Source: Magnolia sinica (taxonomy: Eukaryota > Streptophyta > Magnoliopsida > Magnoliales > Magnoliaceae). From it: a stretch of 64,000 nucleotides of DNA. This document shows positions 33,201 to 48,300 of the stretch, piece after piece. The stretch is from positions 65,930,001 through 65,994,000 of the forward strand of contig NC_080588.1 in NCBI RefSeq assembly GCF_029962835.1, in the 5' to 3' direction. The notes under the pieces were generated by a model. The model was not told where the DNA came from. It saw only the letters and a list, made by a program, of their open reading frames with translations, and made no database searches. A program made the translations under genes and the position numbers. The first letter of the stretch is position 1. Every line of letters starts with the position of its first letter.

Positions 33201-36200
33201 CAACCTATTATTTGGCGATGAAGTAAACTAAAATAAAAACTAAATAAAGAAATCTAAAGCGTTCACGATGTTCTAAATAATAGCAATAAGCAAAACCTAA
33301 AATATGAAATCAATCCGACTAGCGGGCCATGATCATGAGATCCCATGATGGGCTTTTCTTGATTATCGGGCCCATTTTTTTGAACAAAAATTCCGTCTTC
33401 TAACATGGGGGCCCTCCCTGGACATCGTCATCGATCCAGATCGACGTTGGGGCCCTCCTTCATGTGTACATGCGTAGGGGGCGGCGTGCGTGCGCGTGAT
33501 GTCCCCATCAGTTGTTGTCAAGAAAGATATGTATACCTCATCATTGTCCAGGCCAGCCTCCTCGAATGCAGAGAAAGCATCAGCCGACAACACTTCTGCC
33601 CACTGCATGGGTAACATGTTGAAATATTATAATGAAATGGTTTTTTGTCACTTGTTTTGTTGTCCTAATGTCATTAAGAATAGTACAAAATGAATGGAAA
33701 AGAGGCAGCTTAAGCCCGCAGTTTCAATCATAATTATGAATATTGAACATTTCTGGGAAGAAACAATATATCTCCATTTTTCTGGTTGACACGTCTACAG
33801 ATTAGGATAAACCATCAACTATTTCAGATGAATACGAGCCACATGCATTAAAAAATTTCTGAATAATCCTTTCTGCCCATAAACACGGCGATTGTAATCT
33901 CTCCTCATGCTAGCATTTCCTCTGATTTTCAATTAATATGGTCGTAATGATGTTGCTAACCTTGCATGCATAAGGCAACCCATCCAGAGGCCAGCACAGG
34001 TGCCAACGTAGCAAACAAATGGCTGTAATATCTAAGCAATCCACCAGGTGAGTCCCATCTTTTAGAGACCCTCACCCAAGAATTAGGCTAGTTCACAATG
34101 CAGGTCATAGTTTATGAATCAAATGGGTATCTAAAAGAGTTGTCTAAGTTTTCCTAAGCCATCATATTTTTTTTTTTTCTTCTTCTAGTACTGTGGCTCA
34201 CCTGATGAGTAGACCACCTGATTTCTGGGCAAGGGCATCTAAATTGTGTCGCACACCCGATGCATGACTTAGATCTTACACCCTATGCCACATAGGTACA
34301 TGCAATGGTATGTATATGAGCTGCATTTTACATGGGTGTTGTATTAGCAAACTCCAGTAATCATAATGATCAACATCTTAAGTAAATTTAAAATCCCAAA
34401 ATCAAGAAATGCTAACATCCCGTACCTTCATGAGGATGTTAGCAATGTTCGTAAAGCTTTCTGATGACCTGTTGGATGACAAAACATCAATCCACACTGG
34501 TTAGACACTGTTGGCTGGCCATGATATGAAACCGCACCCACTGAATGATGCTAACCTCTCTGAATCTTGGTCATTTCATTAGAGAGCATCATCCTTCCAC
34601 AGTGCGTTGGAATTATAAAAGCAATAAACAGTTGTGCCTATTGAATAAATGTTTCAAGACAATGATTGGACCTATTTTTTCTCCGCAAAATCTTGACTAT
34701 CAATTTTTCATGATATTGATTGGATGGTTGTGTATCATGCCTAGGACCTTGGCAGTGCATGCTAGAGACCTTAACTGTTCCCTTTCTAAATAACGTGCAA
34801 TAGTTATGCTCAATTGCAGTGTTGGGGATGATTATGTTCGCATGTGAGTGGGGTTTGGTAAACATGTAGTGGCCAATTCTCTGCTATTCTTTGAAGTCAG
34901 CTACTTGAGCATACCCTTCCAACTCCTGGTCTGATGGTGGTACATTTGTGTGCTTTAATGCTTAAGTGGTTAGCTTGGCAACTACCCCTCCATGACTCTG
35001 CTTCATGTTTTCGCCCTTCGGGCGCACATGCAATAGCTGGGTAGGGGATCAATACTAGCCGTGCTGGCATGCGAGTGGTGTCAACATGAGCTTATGTCAT
35101 GGCCAGTTCCATGAGCCAGGGAAAAGGGGAAGGTCGATGTCTGGTGCACGGTCGTCCATAAAACCTTTCCTGATCTACAATTTAAAAGCCAACCCCAAAT
35201 TATTGGGAGAAGGACTAAGATGTTGTAGTAGATCAGATGGTTATGATCATCCAGTTGGTGTGGCTTTTTTGCATCATGGCTCGACAATTGGTACAGAGCA
35301 AGAGGATAGTCTGGATGGATGGATGATTCACTGTCCCACATGTCACTGAAAGCTCTTGAGATGCTGCTAATGTCCCCATGAAGGTGGGGGCATAAGCTAT
35401 CCCTTTAAAGAAACATTGTAAATGTGAAAAGAAAAAAAGAAGCTTTCTTTGATAAACAAAGTTATCTTTTTACTAGGAGGAGAATAAAAAGCTCAGCTTG
35501 GTGTCATGAAGGTGATTAAGTATTATGGTCATGTATTAAAAGATGGTTACGTTACTGTTGTATTGGCTGGCTTATTACGTAAAGGAAATAGTCACCCCTG
35601 TTATGCGTTGTGGGAGTTCATTATGAAAAAAAATGGACCATATTGGCCTGTAATATGGCCATAAGGGGTCCATTATGAAAGTTTTTATTTTCAAATTTTC
35701 TCTGTTCTTTCCACTACTTTTTTCATTTCAACCATGAAGGAAACTTAAAAAACTAATTTTAAACTAGATGTAAGCTTATTTTTTGGGACCATTTTGGGAA
35801 GTACCGAAAGAAGGGATAACCCATCACTTCCTTTTTTCTTCTTTTTTTTTTCCAGTCCTCTTTTGTTGTATTTATATGTAATGGACCTAATCCACCAAAT
35901 CATGCTTGAATTGTGTTCGATCAGGGCCTATTTGGTCGACTTTCAGCAGGTCAGTCAAGATGACAATTCCCAACAGATTCTCACTAAAGAATGGCCCATT
36001 ATACCATCAAATACATGTCCAAAACCAAAAAGAAAAAAGAATTAAACATTTACAATCCTAACATTTCTTATAAATTTACCAACAACAGGGTGCATTGGCT
36101 GATACAATATGGCCCATATCATATCGGCCCAATAAGCTCACTGGTACACCGGCCGGCACCGTTATGTAATACCTTGATTATGGTCAAGATTAAAGATAAG

Positions 36201-36284
36201 AATGAAGAAGACAATAACACCAATAAGAAAATGGTAAGTAGAGGTACCTGGTAACTATAGTAACCAGCTTCATATAGATCTGAC

Positions 36285-36315
<31 letters not shown>

Positions 36316-39300
36316 GAAAAGTAGCAAATCAGCACTGAAGCAGTATTTGAGTCGCAGGGGATTAAGAAAAAACAGATTGCAATGAAGAAACCTGCAAATA
36401 TATGGCTGAAACTACAAAGGAACCTGTCTTCTGGCAGCAGCGGGATCACATGTGTTCGCATACCTACTCTTTGATCAACATCATAAATGGATTCTGGTCC
36501 ACTGGGATCATACCTTGTATGCAGTTCCAAATCTACACTAGCATATCTTATCTGCAAATGAATGACAAGGTGGCAACTTACTATCTAGGTGGTCATGTGA
36601 TATTTTAATTAAGCGCACAATACGTGATCTGGATATCCATCAGGTAGATCCCACGTACATGGATCATTGTCTTCAGATCACACAGACTGGATGCTCTTTA
36701 CCTATTTGATTGGCGCAGCTTTTCCTGCTCAATTCTGACAGCTGCCAATGTTCTTTTCTACCATCCACTTATAGGTCATCAATTATACGACTAAGATTTT
36801 TTCTGCTCAGTGAGATCTGTTAATGTGACCGATGCATGGTGGGATCCCACCAAATGAAAACTTCGGACCATAGTGCCAGGTATCCACATTTCTATGATCT
36901 CAATCTAAGGAGCAGATGTGCACTTTGCACCCAATGTTGACAAATATTATTAGCAAACGAGATATCAACCTCTAACAATTCTCAAAGGATGAATGAATGG
37001 CATCATCATGTCCAGCATCGGATAGCATTTTATTATACTCAAGTGAAATTGAGCAGGATCAATTCAGACTTTGACATGGATAGTTTTCTTTTATTCTAAG
37101 GAAGACGATTCCCCTAGAAAGAACCGATACACAATAGTAATGAAACACTACGCAAAACAATTAATGTAGGTACATGAAATAAAATGTAGCTAATCTTACA
37201 TATAGATAAACAGGTTTGTAGATGATGCAGGCCCAAGGCCCATCATGAGGCCTGATGTGTTGAATTTGTGGGCCATTTGCTGCTGATTTTTGGGCCTAAA
37301 TTTCAGGGTCTGCAATTGCTATTTTTGTAGGATTCATTGAAGATTTTGCTGATGCTTTGAAGATCTTGGGGGTTGATTCCTTGAACTTGCATAAGACCTT
37401 TTGGCAAAATCTTTGTAGATTCATTTGTTGGTGTTTTGTATAGATTTTGATTGATATGAAATCTAATTGTTGAAAATCTTGTTAACGATTCAGTAAGGAT
37501 TTTAGGAGTCTCTTTGGGGTCTATAAATAGGGGTTGTTCTAGGATCTAGAGGCATTACACTTTTTTTCCAACTTTTGTAAAGTTGTCATTCAAGTTATTG
37601 TATCTAGTTCACGACTCCATATTGATAATTTATTTATCGCTCTGTTCAATTACTCTTATGTGGTGTGTTCTCAATCCATACTAGCAATGTGTACCGAAAT
37701 CTCATTGATTTGATAACCGAATTGCATTAGAAAATGTCCAAATTTAGGACCTAGCATAAATGATGCTTCTTCTGCAGAATGTGTACACACCACCTGCGTA
37801 CCAGTATGGGTGGTGATTGCACCAAGGATCGAGTAAAGAGGATCTTCTAAATCCAAAGTTCTCAAGATAAATGCATGGTATGATCATGCATTACTACAAG
37901 TAAATTATGTTAAAACATTTCCTAAAGTCACAAGCAGGGCTTGTCACCCTATTGGTACAATTTGTTAGACAGGCCACATGCCTTGTATAGCCGATTCTAT
38001 AGATAGACAATGCATGGTACAATTCACTGTGGATCTAAATCATTAATAGATCTAGACTTCAAAACCCTAGTAAATCTAGAGTTCCAAGTATGACAGAATG
38101 GGGATCCTCTATCCTTAATTCTGATCCAAGTAACTGACTGAGGTATTATTTTGAAGGATCCAAATATATTAGGGAACATCAGTGTTGGCAAGATGATCAA
38201 CCAGAACTGACAGCATTACCAGTGTTCAAGCATATCATCCTTGGGGTGCAAATGGAATAAAGATCATGGGGAGAACTCACAATTTTCTAGAAAGAACTAG
38301 AGATAATGTCCCCTTTTTGTTTTATTCTTCCAAAGTAAAGAGCACCAAACTCAAAATATTATTTTCTTGTTCTCCAAAGCATGCTAATGCTTCAACATCC
38401 AAGCATAACATCATATAGGCTTAAGACAGAAGAAAGAAACCCCAACTCAGAAAAAGATGAAAATACCCCAATTTGCTTATATCACTTTAAGTGAGGGTAC
38501 TTTGGTCACTACAAACAAGAAAAAGGAACCAAAGAAGATCACGTGTGCAATCAGGACCCACATGTGCCAAACGTGTGATCAAGTGGGACCCACTCTACCC
38601 AGTCTAGGTCCCTTTCGGCCATACTATTTGTAATGTCAATCTTTCAAACTGTGAAAATTGTGATCCAAGTTCAGAACCATAATATCATTAAATAAAAATG
38701 TAAGTAGTGTCTAACATGAACATAAGGGAATAAATGCAAAAGGCAGTGGAATTGCATGCATTTTCACTCCAAAGAGCAGGAAGGAAAGTTATTGTTGCCG
38801 TATCCATCAGTGATCAAGCTAACCTGACGAAGAAGCAGTGAACCTGCACGGAATTTTCTTAATGCGATAAGCTTTGAATAAACGTCTTCAGGGAGGCTCT
38901 CTCCAGTTTCATGGTGTTTTGCAATGCTCATCAGAGTATTCCTGCAGAACCACAGAAAATCAAACAATCCTGGGGGGAACTATTAAACAGAAGCATAACA
39001 TATAAATGAACATGAATGTGTCATATCAACTGATCAAGATAGACTAAATAAGCAATCTACAGGTGGCAATAAGCCAGGTTCGGCCCGCTCTCTGCTAGCT
39101 TGTTTATAAATCAGGTACGCAGTTCTCCCTCAGTATGTTAAGAAAATGCCCTAAAAAAACATATGAGTGCTCATAGATCCTTTTACTTCAGTTTCAGGCG
39201 ATGAAAATAGAAATGAAAAATAAATCTATATGACCCATGGCCACCTTTACAAATTTGATTCTTGACCAACTTCGAACAAACTAATTAAAATAAAAATAAA

Positions 39301-42300
39301 AAAAAATTGTCCTCTCAGTGCATTTTCCTGTGGTGGGGCCGACTTGAGTTTTTGATCTGCCCAATTTATGGCCTCATGTCCTAACATGACCTAGTGCAAC
39401 TGATGGACGAAGTGGATGTCCCATGGGCATCACAGCAGGCCCCACAGATCTTTTTATTACTTGGATGGCATATAAACATCATGGTGGGCCCCAGAAGGGT
39501 CTCAATGGTGGGCTTACCCCATCCCCATTGTTTCCCATGGGAGCAGGCCGAACCTAGCAACCAAGTTCGGCCTGTTCTCCACTAACCTGTTGATAAATCA
39601 GGTATGCAGTTCTCCTTCAGTATGTTAAAAAAATGTCCTTGAAAAACCATATGAGTGCTCACGGATCCTTTTACTTTAGCTTCAGGTAATGAAAATAGAA
39701 ATGAAAACTAAATCTATACGACCCATGGCTGATGCAGGACAATTAACCACTTGCTCTAAAAGCTCGAACTGTTAGAGCATGGTGAGCCGCCCACCCCGAG
39801 TGTGCCCCTGCATCCCACAGGGGACCCCACTCGAGCCTGGTGTGAAAATGCCCCTGCATTAATCAACCCCGGTGAGGAGTCTCGAACACGAGACCTTCCG
39901 CTTTGATACCAATTTGATGCAGGATAATTAACCACTTGCTCTAAAAGCTCGAAATGTTAGAGCATGGCGAATCAATCCCTTTATGTCATAGCCCATGCCT
40001 CACATCTCATGGGTTAGGACCTTGGACGACCCCCTCTCATGGGCCCCAAATCACATGGGTACCGCCTCACATGAGCCACCCGTCTCACACGGGACGCCCA
40101 CCCCGAGTGTGCCCCTGCATCCCACAGGCAATCCCACTCGAGCCACATGTGAAAATGCCCCTGCATTAATGGCCACCTGCACAAATTTGATACTTGACTA
40201 ACTTTCAACAAACTAAAAAAATTAATTGTCTGCTCCGTGAATTTTTAATTCTTGGGTAACTGCCAGACAATAAAAATGAAAAACAAAGACACAAAATGAC
40301 TAGACAGAACATGTTGAGAAAATAAAATTGCACATGTGAAGTTTTTGTAAGACAATATTACCTGTGATAACACCAATTTTCCATGAATTGGGAAGGCAGT
40401 TCAACGGCATCCCATTCTATTCCTTGAGAACCAGAAACAAGACCTTCATCTTGCTTGGTTAGCATCTTCTGAAGCAAATGACCAAACTCATGGAAAATGG
40501 TCTCAACCTACAAAAGTACAGCCAAATCATGGGTGTAATGCTTTTAAATCCAAGCGACCATTGATTTTCTTCTGAAGTATGGTCCAGCATAATCTAAGGG
40601 CATGTCAAATATAAAAAGAGAATTCTGCATTTTCTCATTGAGATAAAGGACATGTGCTTGGGTTTATTAATCCATATGTACTTTCCACTACTGCAGCAGG
40701 CCAACCTTACGCTGTAAAAAAACAGTGATCAGCTATTGTAGAAGTATATCATTTCAATATAACAGTATTGTAGAAGCAACACAGGCTTCCTCATGTTCTA
40801 GATATAGAGATGGTTTAATTTCTAGTAACAGAACCTCTTGAAAAGAAGAGAGCCAATCATAATCCCCAAGAAGATTCTTGTATGCAACATTTACCTCACG
40901 GAATGTCATAAGACTGGGCTCGTTTCCTACCGGCGGTGTTTGATTGCACACCATGTGAGCAATGGGCAATCTGGTAGAGGCTCCATCACGTGCAAGTACA
41001 TGACTTCGGCCAACAACCTCAGCCACCCATCCTCCACCTTGTTTTTCAGAAGGCCTAGAATATGGGTCGAAATAGAAGTATGCAATTGGATTCTCTAACG
41101 AATCTTTAACATGATAAAATCTGACATCTCTGTTCCAAACCTGCAGAATGGCAAAAAGAATATATGATCTGCATCTAAAATTGGTCTGCCAGTAGCAGAA
41201 CCTAATCTAGAAAATTAAGTGGTTTTGCAGATCTTACCGGCGCCAAGCCATCCGCGGGCTCAATGTTGACATCAAAGAGCATCTTCACAAGGCTAAAAAG
41301 GCCATCCATAACATTTGGCAATGATAAAAATGGCCGTAACTCTTCCTGCAGTGTAGGAAGCAAAGGAAAGGAATAAATAAACCATTGGATGGCAAACCTT
41401 TAGGAGGCTTCTTTAAAGATACAACTTATCATATATGTGCATGTGCACATACGTGCATATGTACATGCACACAAGCAACTGATGGTTGGTATTGCTAAAC
41501 ATAAATCAGTCTACTATACCCAGTTTGCAAATACAAAATTGGGATCAGAATCTAGTAGAAGCCGCTCTGTTGAGTCTAGAGTGCAAATGGGTTGGGTCAA
41601 CAACAGGTTATTGGACCCTTCTTCTGACAATAAATGGGTCTGGGTCTGAATGTGGACTCATTGGAGCAGGTCTGGATCCAAAAGTCCTCCCTGATTACTA
41701 AAAGGTGGAGTTGGAGACCTCTCAAAATCAACCCGACCTGGACCCCATTTCTAAATGGGTCTGATTTGGACCAACCTAAAATGGATCCAACATGGAACAA
41801 ATCAAAACCAAATGCAACCCAGACCCAGCTGAGAACCAACCATAAAAAATTCCAAATGTGTATAAATTTCATACCTCATTTATATCATACTTCGATTCAC
41901 GAAGCCTCTCACTCCAAAAGTTTATGTCCCAGTGCTCCAAGTCATCAGTTTCTTTAGCACCCTGAGCTCTACAAAACCTCTTCAGGTCTTCCATATCTAC
42001 CGACAGAAATTTTCACCTTTATTAGCTTGTTGTAAAAAAATGAAACCATATTTTAGAAAGAGAATCTCTCAAGCGATAAAATGTGAAAACATCCATAGCA
42101 TAGAGATCAATTAAGTAATATAAACTTCAAGAAAATACCAATCCAAATCTCCAACTTGAAAACAAAAGGCAACCATGACACGTATTTACACAAAATCTGA
42201 AGATGTTCATCTTATGTGAAGAGAAAAGCAAATAATTATCTGAATCACCAACCTGGGCATAGCCAAAGTCCCAGTCGTGTCTCGATGTGTGTGTGTGTTT

Positions 42301-45300
42301 TTTTTTGTAATGACAACAGGGTGTCCCCACCCCTTTAAGGTGAGACTATTCCCTGCGGATGCATGCAATCACCTACCAACCATGTGCATCGGGTAATCCA
42401 CGAGGAGGGGAACCGAACTCGTGTATGTGGGGAGAAAACCCACACACAAAGCCGTTCGCCCAAACTGTGACAGGTGTTTTGATGTGTTTTTCCTCTTAAT
42501 ATAGGAAGAAATAACATAAAAAGAAAAATAAACTTGCGAAAGATAAAGGGTAATGCAATATGCACCAAGTGAAAGAGACCCAGGATTTAAAAAAAGAAAA
42601 CAAAAATTTATCGAGGAGCACTTACTAAAAGAACTGGGGAAAAAAAGGAAGAAATAACATAAAAAAAGAAAATAAATTTGCGAAAGATAAGGGGTAATGC
42701 AATATGCAACAAGTGAAAGAGACCCAGGATTTTTTATTTTTTTTTTAATTTTAAATATTATTATTATTATTATTTTTTTTTTTTAAAAAGAAGAAGAAGA
42801 AGAAAACAAAAATTCATAGAGGAGCACTTACTAAAAGAAATGGTCTCCCAGTCCCATGCTATAACGGACTATGTGAGAATCAATTTAATAAGCACCATAT
42901 TACCTTGGATGGCAGAATTCCAAGACGCACTCCGAAGCTTTTCTAGAAGCTCTTCAGCTGTGTCAACCGTAGCCATCTTCTTTGCCATGCTTACCTTATT
43001 AACAAAACTTTATAATTTTTGTGAAAGAGTAACACGTCTAAGAAATAAATTGACTTCCTTTCGAGAGTTTGTGAGAAAGGAAAAACAGAATCAAGAAATA
43101 CGTTGTACCTCAGCATAGCTATTGTAACCAAGAAGCTTAGCTTTCTCCAACCTAAGCTTCAGAATTTGGTTAATAATTGGTGTATTGTTGAGATCTCCAT
43201 TGGAGGCACGGGTTACATAAGCACGATAAATTTCTTCACGCAAGGATCGGTTGGTTGCATGTTGCAAAATGGAGCGATAGCTTGGACCATCCAATGTAAT
43301 TATCCATGGCCCATTTTCAGCAGTAGCATTTTCATATCCCTAGTGTGACAAAAGAGAAGCATATTAAAAATATAGAGGAGAAATGAGTGAAATGTAATTT
43401 TTGTTATCGAAATGGGAGCTGAATGTAACGAACACGCAAAAACAATAGTGCAATAGAAAAACAATGCAATGTTACATATGAAGTAGCAGCGGATACCTTG
43501 GAAATAGCCATTTTTGCTGCAAGGCCAAGTGCAGTAGCAGGCAGTCCTTCAATTTCCTTCTTATCCATAATTACTTTTTCAAACTTTTTAGTTGCATCCA
43601 ATACATTCTCATCAAATTTTTGAGACAATTTTTCCAATTCCTGCAGAATAGCACAGCAAGACAAATGAGAAAGCCAGTTTGAAAAATGAACAAGACAAGC
43701 AACTTTCCCTTGATAACAGGAAAACACTGCTTCCTCGATAAAAGAAAAGCACTACTGCTTTGGCTTTCTGGTAAATGGATATGAAGAATTAATACATAGC
43801 ATTTCCTTTTTTTTTCTTTTTTCTTTTTTTTTTTGCAACTCCACCCATCTTGTGTGTGTGGTTGGGTGAGTGGGTGACAAGGTGAAAACAATGACCCCAG
43901 GTAGAAAACAGGAAAAACTTCACCAGGAGCATCTAGGAAATGCAGCATCCATAAGCAAGGATCTATCAGAAGCATTTCCAAATAACAAAATGGTCCCTTG
44001 AGTTACAAAATCTACTTAATTGCAAACAACAGTAGCAAATGTAAGAATACTTCCCTCATAAATGATGTTCACCATTTGTCACCTAATTTTTGCAGATGAT
44101 GAAAGTGGCATTCATAGTGTGAGCACATCACTTCCATTTCTAAGGTTGGTTGCTGCTTCTTTTTTATTGAATGGAAATTTACTGAGAGAAGAAAAGGGAA
44201 CCACTATCCATTGAGGCAATGGATAAAGGTTACAATACAAAGGGCTGATCTGGACATTCCCTTAGCAAATGCATCAGCTAAGGAATTGTCCTCCCTGGCA
44301 TATACCTAAAATAAACTTGTTTACAAAAAACAATGGCTTTAGTCTCATATACAATGCTGACACACTTCCATGCACTAGGATGCTTCTACTCACGCACGAG
44401 AGGGCTGTCTTCGAGTCACCTTCAACTGAAAGAGGACCACCAAATGAGTCAAAAGACAGAAATTCAACCTTTCTTTAACGGACTCTCAACTCTGTAGCTG
44501 TGGGTCCCTGTTGGATGCGAGAAAGAAAAATAAAAAATAAAAAATCATACTGAGCATCTTTCATCCATAGCTACCCTGCTGAGCCATTATCACCAAATTG
44601 CCTGTTGAGCGCCCACTAACATTAGTTTTCATCCATCCAGTGGGAGGCAAATTCCACACATGCAAATTTTCAGTGGCTTAGTATAATCTGAAAGACCAAA
44701 TTCCAACTTCTCCTTAAATCTGAAATTCAGACTCGTTTGAATTCCTTTGCTTGGAGACCCAAGCCACAGTAAAGTATTCGATCCTGAACCACACGCAACA
44801 GCAAAGCAACGTTCTTGAAGATTCTGTGATTGTTCTCTTTCCATATGTGCTACACAAGCACATGAGGAAGCATACTCCATAAGACTGATCCACTCAGATT
44901 GAAGTTGCCCCTCAACCATCCACTCATAAGATACCCCACCAAGATGGGAAGAACACATGACACAAAAAGAGATGGTTGAAAACCATTTCCACATCTTTCC
45001 AATGTACAAACCAATTATTTGGAAGCGCTATGGTGAAGATTATCAAGATTGAGAACATTTGCAACAAAATGGCACCACCCAAGGATGACCTTGGCATCCC
45101 AAATTGCTGTTCTTATTTTTGTTAGGCTTCTGCCGATAAGCCTGCTGCCCCGTCCTCACTCTGACTGCACTATTTACATTCACCCACCAATCAAATAACA
45201 GGATTTAAATAAAACTACATGACATTTACCTGAATTTTATATTGAGTTTGATTGATTCAGTAGCTTCCACAAGAACTTGCACATTACTATTGACAATGTA

Positions 45301-48300
45301 ATGATCATGTACAGGTCTGTTCCGAAAACACAATTACTAGGATAGTAAACCCTAACAAGTGTTCTGTTTAGGATGCAAAAAAAAAACATCTGGGAAATTG
45401 TTGCAATATTCAACTGGCATTTATCAATTTAAGGACGTGTGCAACCAGAACATGATAAATCATCATAACAGGCCTCCTCCAAGTTGGCTGTTTCCTTGCA
45501 TGCCAAAAAACAATCTGGCATCAAAGAATCAAGGCATCAACTTAATCAAGATGAAATGGAAGCATGTCATGCACTGAACCTGACCTGTTGAATTTTATTG
45601 AACTGGTTTCTATTATCATCTTCGAGAGAGACACCATTAAGAACTGCTTGCTTTATCCTGTCTGCACAAACAGTCTAAGAGCATGTGTCATTTAAAGACA
45701 TGCAAGTAATGAACTTGCAGATTCGCATGTGCACACAAATTACCAGATAGAATACAAATCCAATTATCAGCAACCATTGTTCCAAGTATTGGCGATATTA
45801 TTGGTATCACCAGCTCGGAGATACCAATAAAACTGGTAGTATCAGAAATTCCAGGTATCGGTGATATATTGCAAAGTATCGCCAATGTGTCGCAATAGTT
45901 TCGACTATATAAATTCCAGATGTTGCTTGTATTGTCAATGCATCAGCGATATTATCGATTATATCGCCAAAGTATCTATATTGCCAAAAATCTATGTATT
46001 TAAAAAATTGAAATGGAATTTTTTTTTTGTGTGCATGGTTGTATGATAAAATGCATGTATGCGTATATATATTTGCATGCATGGATGGATGGATGGATGT
46101 GTATATAGGCATGGATTGATGGATGGATCGTGCATGTATGTGTGTCACTGTATGCATGCATGCATGGATGGATGGATGGATGGATCATGCAGGTTTCTTT
46201 GTATGTATGTATGTGCATGGATGGATGGATCCACCATTTTCCCCATGTTTCCACAATGTTTTCCTGAGTCTGCGATACATGCTTTTAGGTTCCCATTAAA
46301 CGGAAACTTATATGTACGCATCTTTTTTGCTATTATTTGATTCATAAATATGCAAATGCGTATTTCAGCATTTGCTAAAGTACCATCGAGAAATTTCACC
46401 AATTTTCCCTAATGTTTCCCTGAGTTAGGGTTACATGCTTTCTAACCCCATTAGAGGAAAACTTACTATTTGTCTTCTTTTTTTTTTTTCTTTTGTAAAT
46501 TACAATTTTCTCTTTTTGAAAGCTAACAAAAGTATATTATAAACACGAACCAAAAGGCGAAGGACTATACAAAGAGAAGGCGAGAATCACCCCAACTATT
46601 TACATGAAGAAAGAATAATTAATTCCCCTCTCCCTCACCAAAACCCAAGGCCCATTTAATAACTAGGCTTTTGGCTTTCAACACGACCCAACCTGACGAG
46701 TGGTCCAAGTTTCTAAAACACCTCCCATTTCTTTCTTCCCAAATAGCTCAAAGCACCACCAACAAGCATTAACGCCATGGGATTTGTAAATCCTTTTTGA
46801 GATTCACCCCATGCCAAGACAAAAAGAATAGATCAATAGAAGCCAGATAGGCCCAAGACACTTGGAACGAGGATAAGATACGATTCTACAAAAAAGGATG
46901 ATGTCGGGCAGTGCAAAAAGAGGTGATCAATCCATTCCGCATTCGCCATGCACATCAAACAAATATTTGGGATAGTCATTCCCCACTTCTGAAGGTTATC
47001 AACTGTCAAAACTTTGCCCCGACCAACCAACCAACCATGCAAAGGCTGCTACTCTCGGACGAGCTCCATAGTGCCAAATAAACTTGGTAGTGACCACACC
47101 ACTTGTGCACTCCGTAAGACCACAGCCTAAAAGCATGCTATAGAAGGATTGGGCAGAGAATTGTCCAGACTTATCTAGCTGCTAGCACATCTTATCCTTA
47201 TCACCAAGGGATGGATATCAAAATTTGAGATGATCCAATAGTGATGTCAATTCCCCCACCTCTTCCTCGGACAAGAAACACCGACAAGGAGTCCATGTTA
47301 TACAATCCCCAAAGCGGGAGAAGCATCAACCCACCAACACCTATTAGTCGATTAGCAAGCCACAGGAATTGTGACTCCAGAGTCTCCTTCCCAATCCAAA
47401 TATCTTTCCAAATGCAAATGTTCTCACCATTCCCAAGCACAAAGCGCACTCCATTACCAAAACTCACTTTCATTAACACAATCCCTTTCCACAAGTGCAA
47501 TGCCCTATACAATGAAGAGTCTTTTGTAAACCACCCTCCAACATCAGATCCATACTTAGTAGCAATTATATCCTTCTAGAATGCCGCTTCTTCCATAGCA
47601 AACCTCCACAACCATTTTCCCAAAAGAGCCTGATTCATTATACCCGAATTTTTAATGCGTGCACCCCCTTCCCTGTAGGGCTTACAAACTTCATCCGACC
47701 TAAGTGAATGGAATTTTCTTTTGTCTCCCTTCGCTCCTTGTGACAAAAATTCTCTCCTTAATCTATCAATCTTCTCCAAGAAAGATTGCGGGCAATGGTA
47801 TAACGACATAAAAACACACTAGGAGGTTAGATAATGTCGCTTTAATCACTGTTATATGGCCCCCCAAAGATAAGCATTTACCTCTCCACTTGGCAAGCAT
47901 TCTTTCCACCCTTTCCACAACAACATACCATAAATGTCTAGCCAGTTTCACCCAAGGTATTCCGTATCGGTAACGGTGGCCGTAACGATCACCAGACTCA
48001 CCACCATTACCGATACGGGTATTGGTTGTAACGGCCGATACGGGGGCATAACGACTGTTACGATCACCGCAACGGTTGAAAATTTTCTTTTGCCTGAAAA
48101 ATTCTAAAAAAAATTTAAAAAATCAAGAATAATGTAAATATTCCAAATATGTATTCATTTTTTGTTTTGAATATGTTTATGGTAGTGTAATGGTCCACTC
48201 TTTAGTGAGAGTGTTGTATCGGGCTGTCTAGTGAGTTTGTGAACATGATTATATGTATCTAATGTTTACACATCACAATCAAGCATTAAAACTAGAAATA

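Noticed and set aside
32682-33221. 179-codon plus-strand open frame in intron 15
   Set aside because: Lies in LTR-like sequence opposite to its TATA box and shows no domain.
44629-45009. 126-codon minus-strand open frame taken alone as a gene
   Set aside because: It is part of the LINE RNase H region and is flanked by broken frames of the same element.
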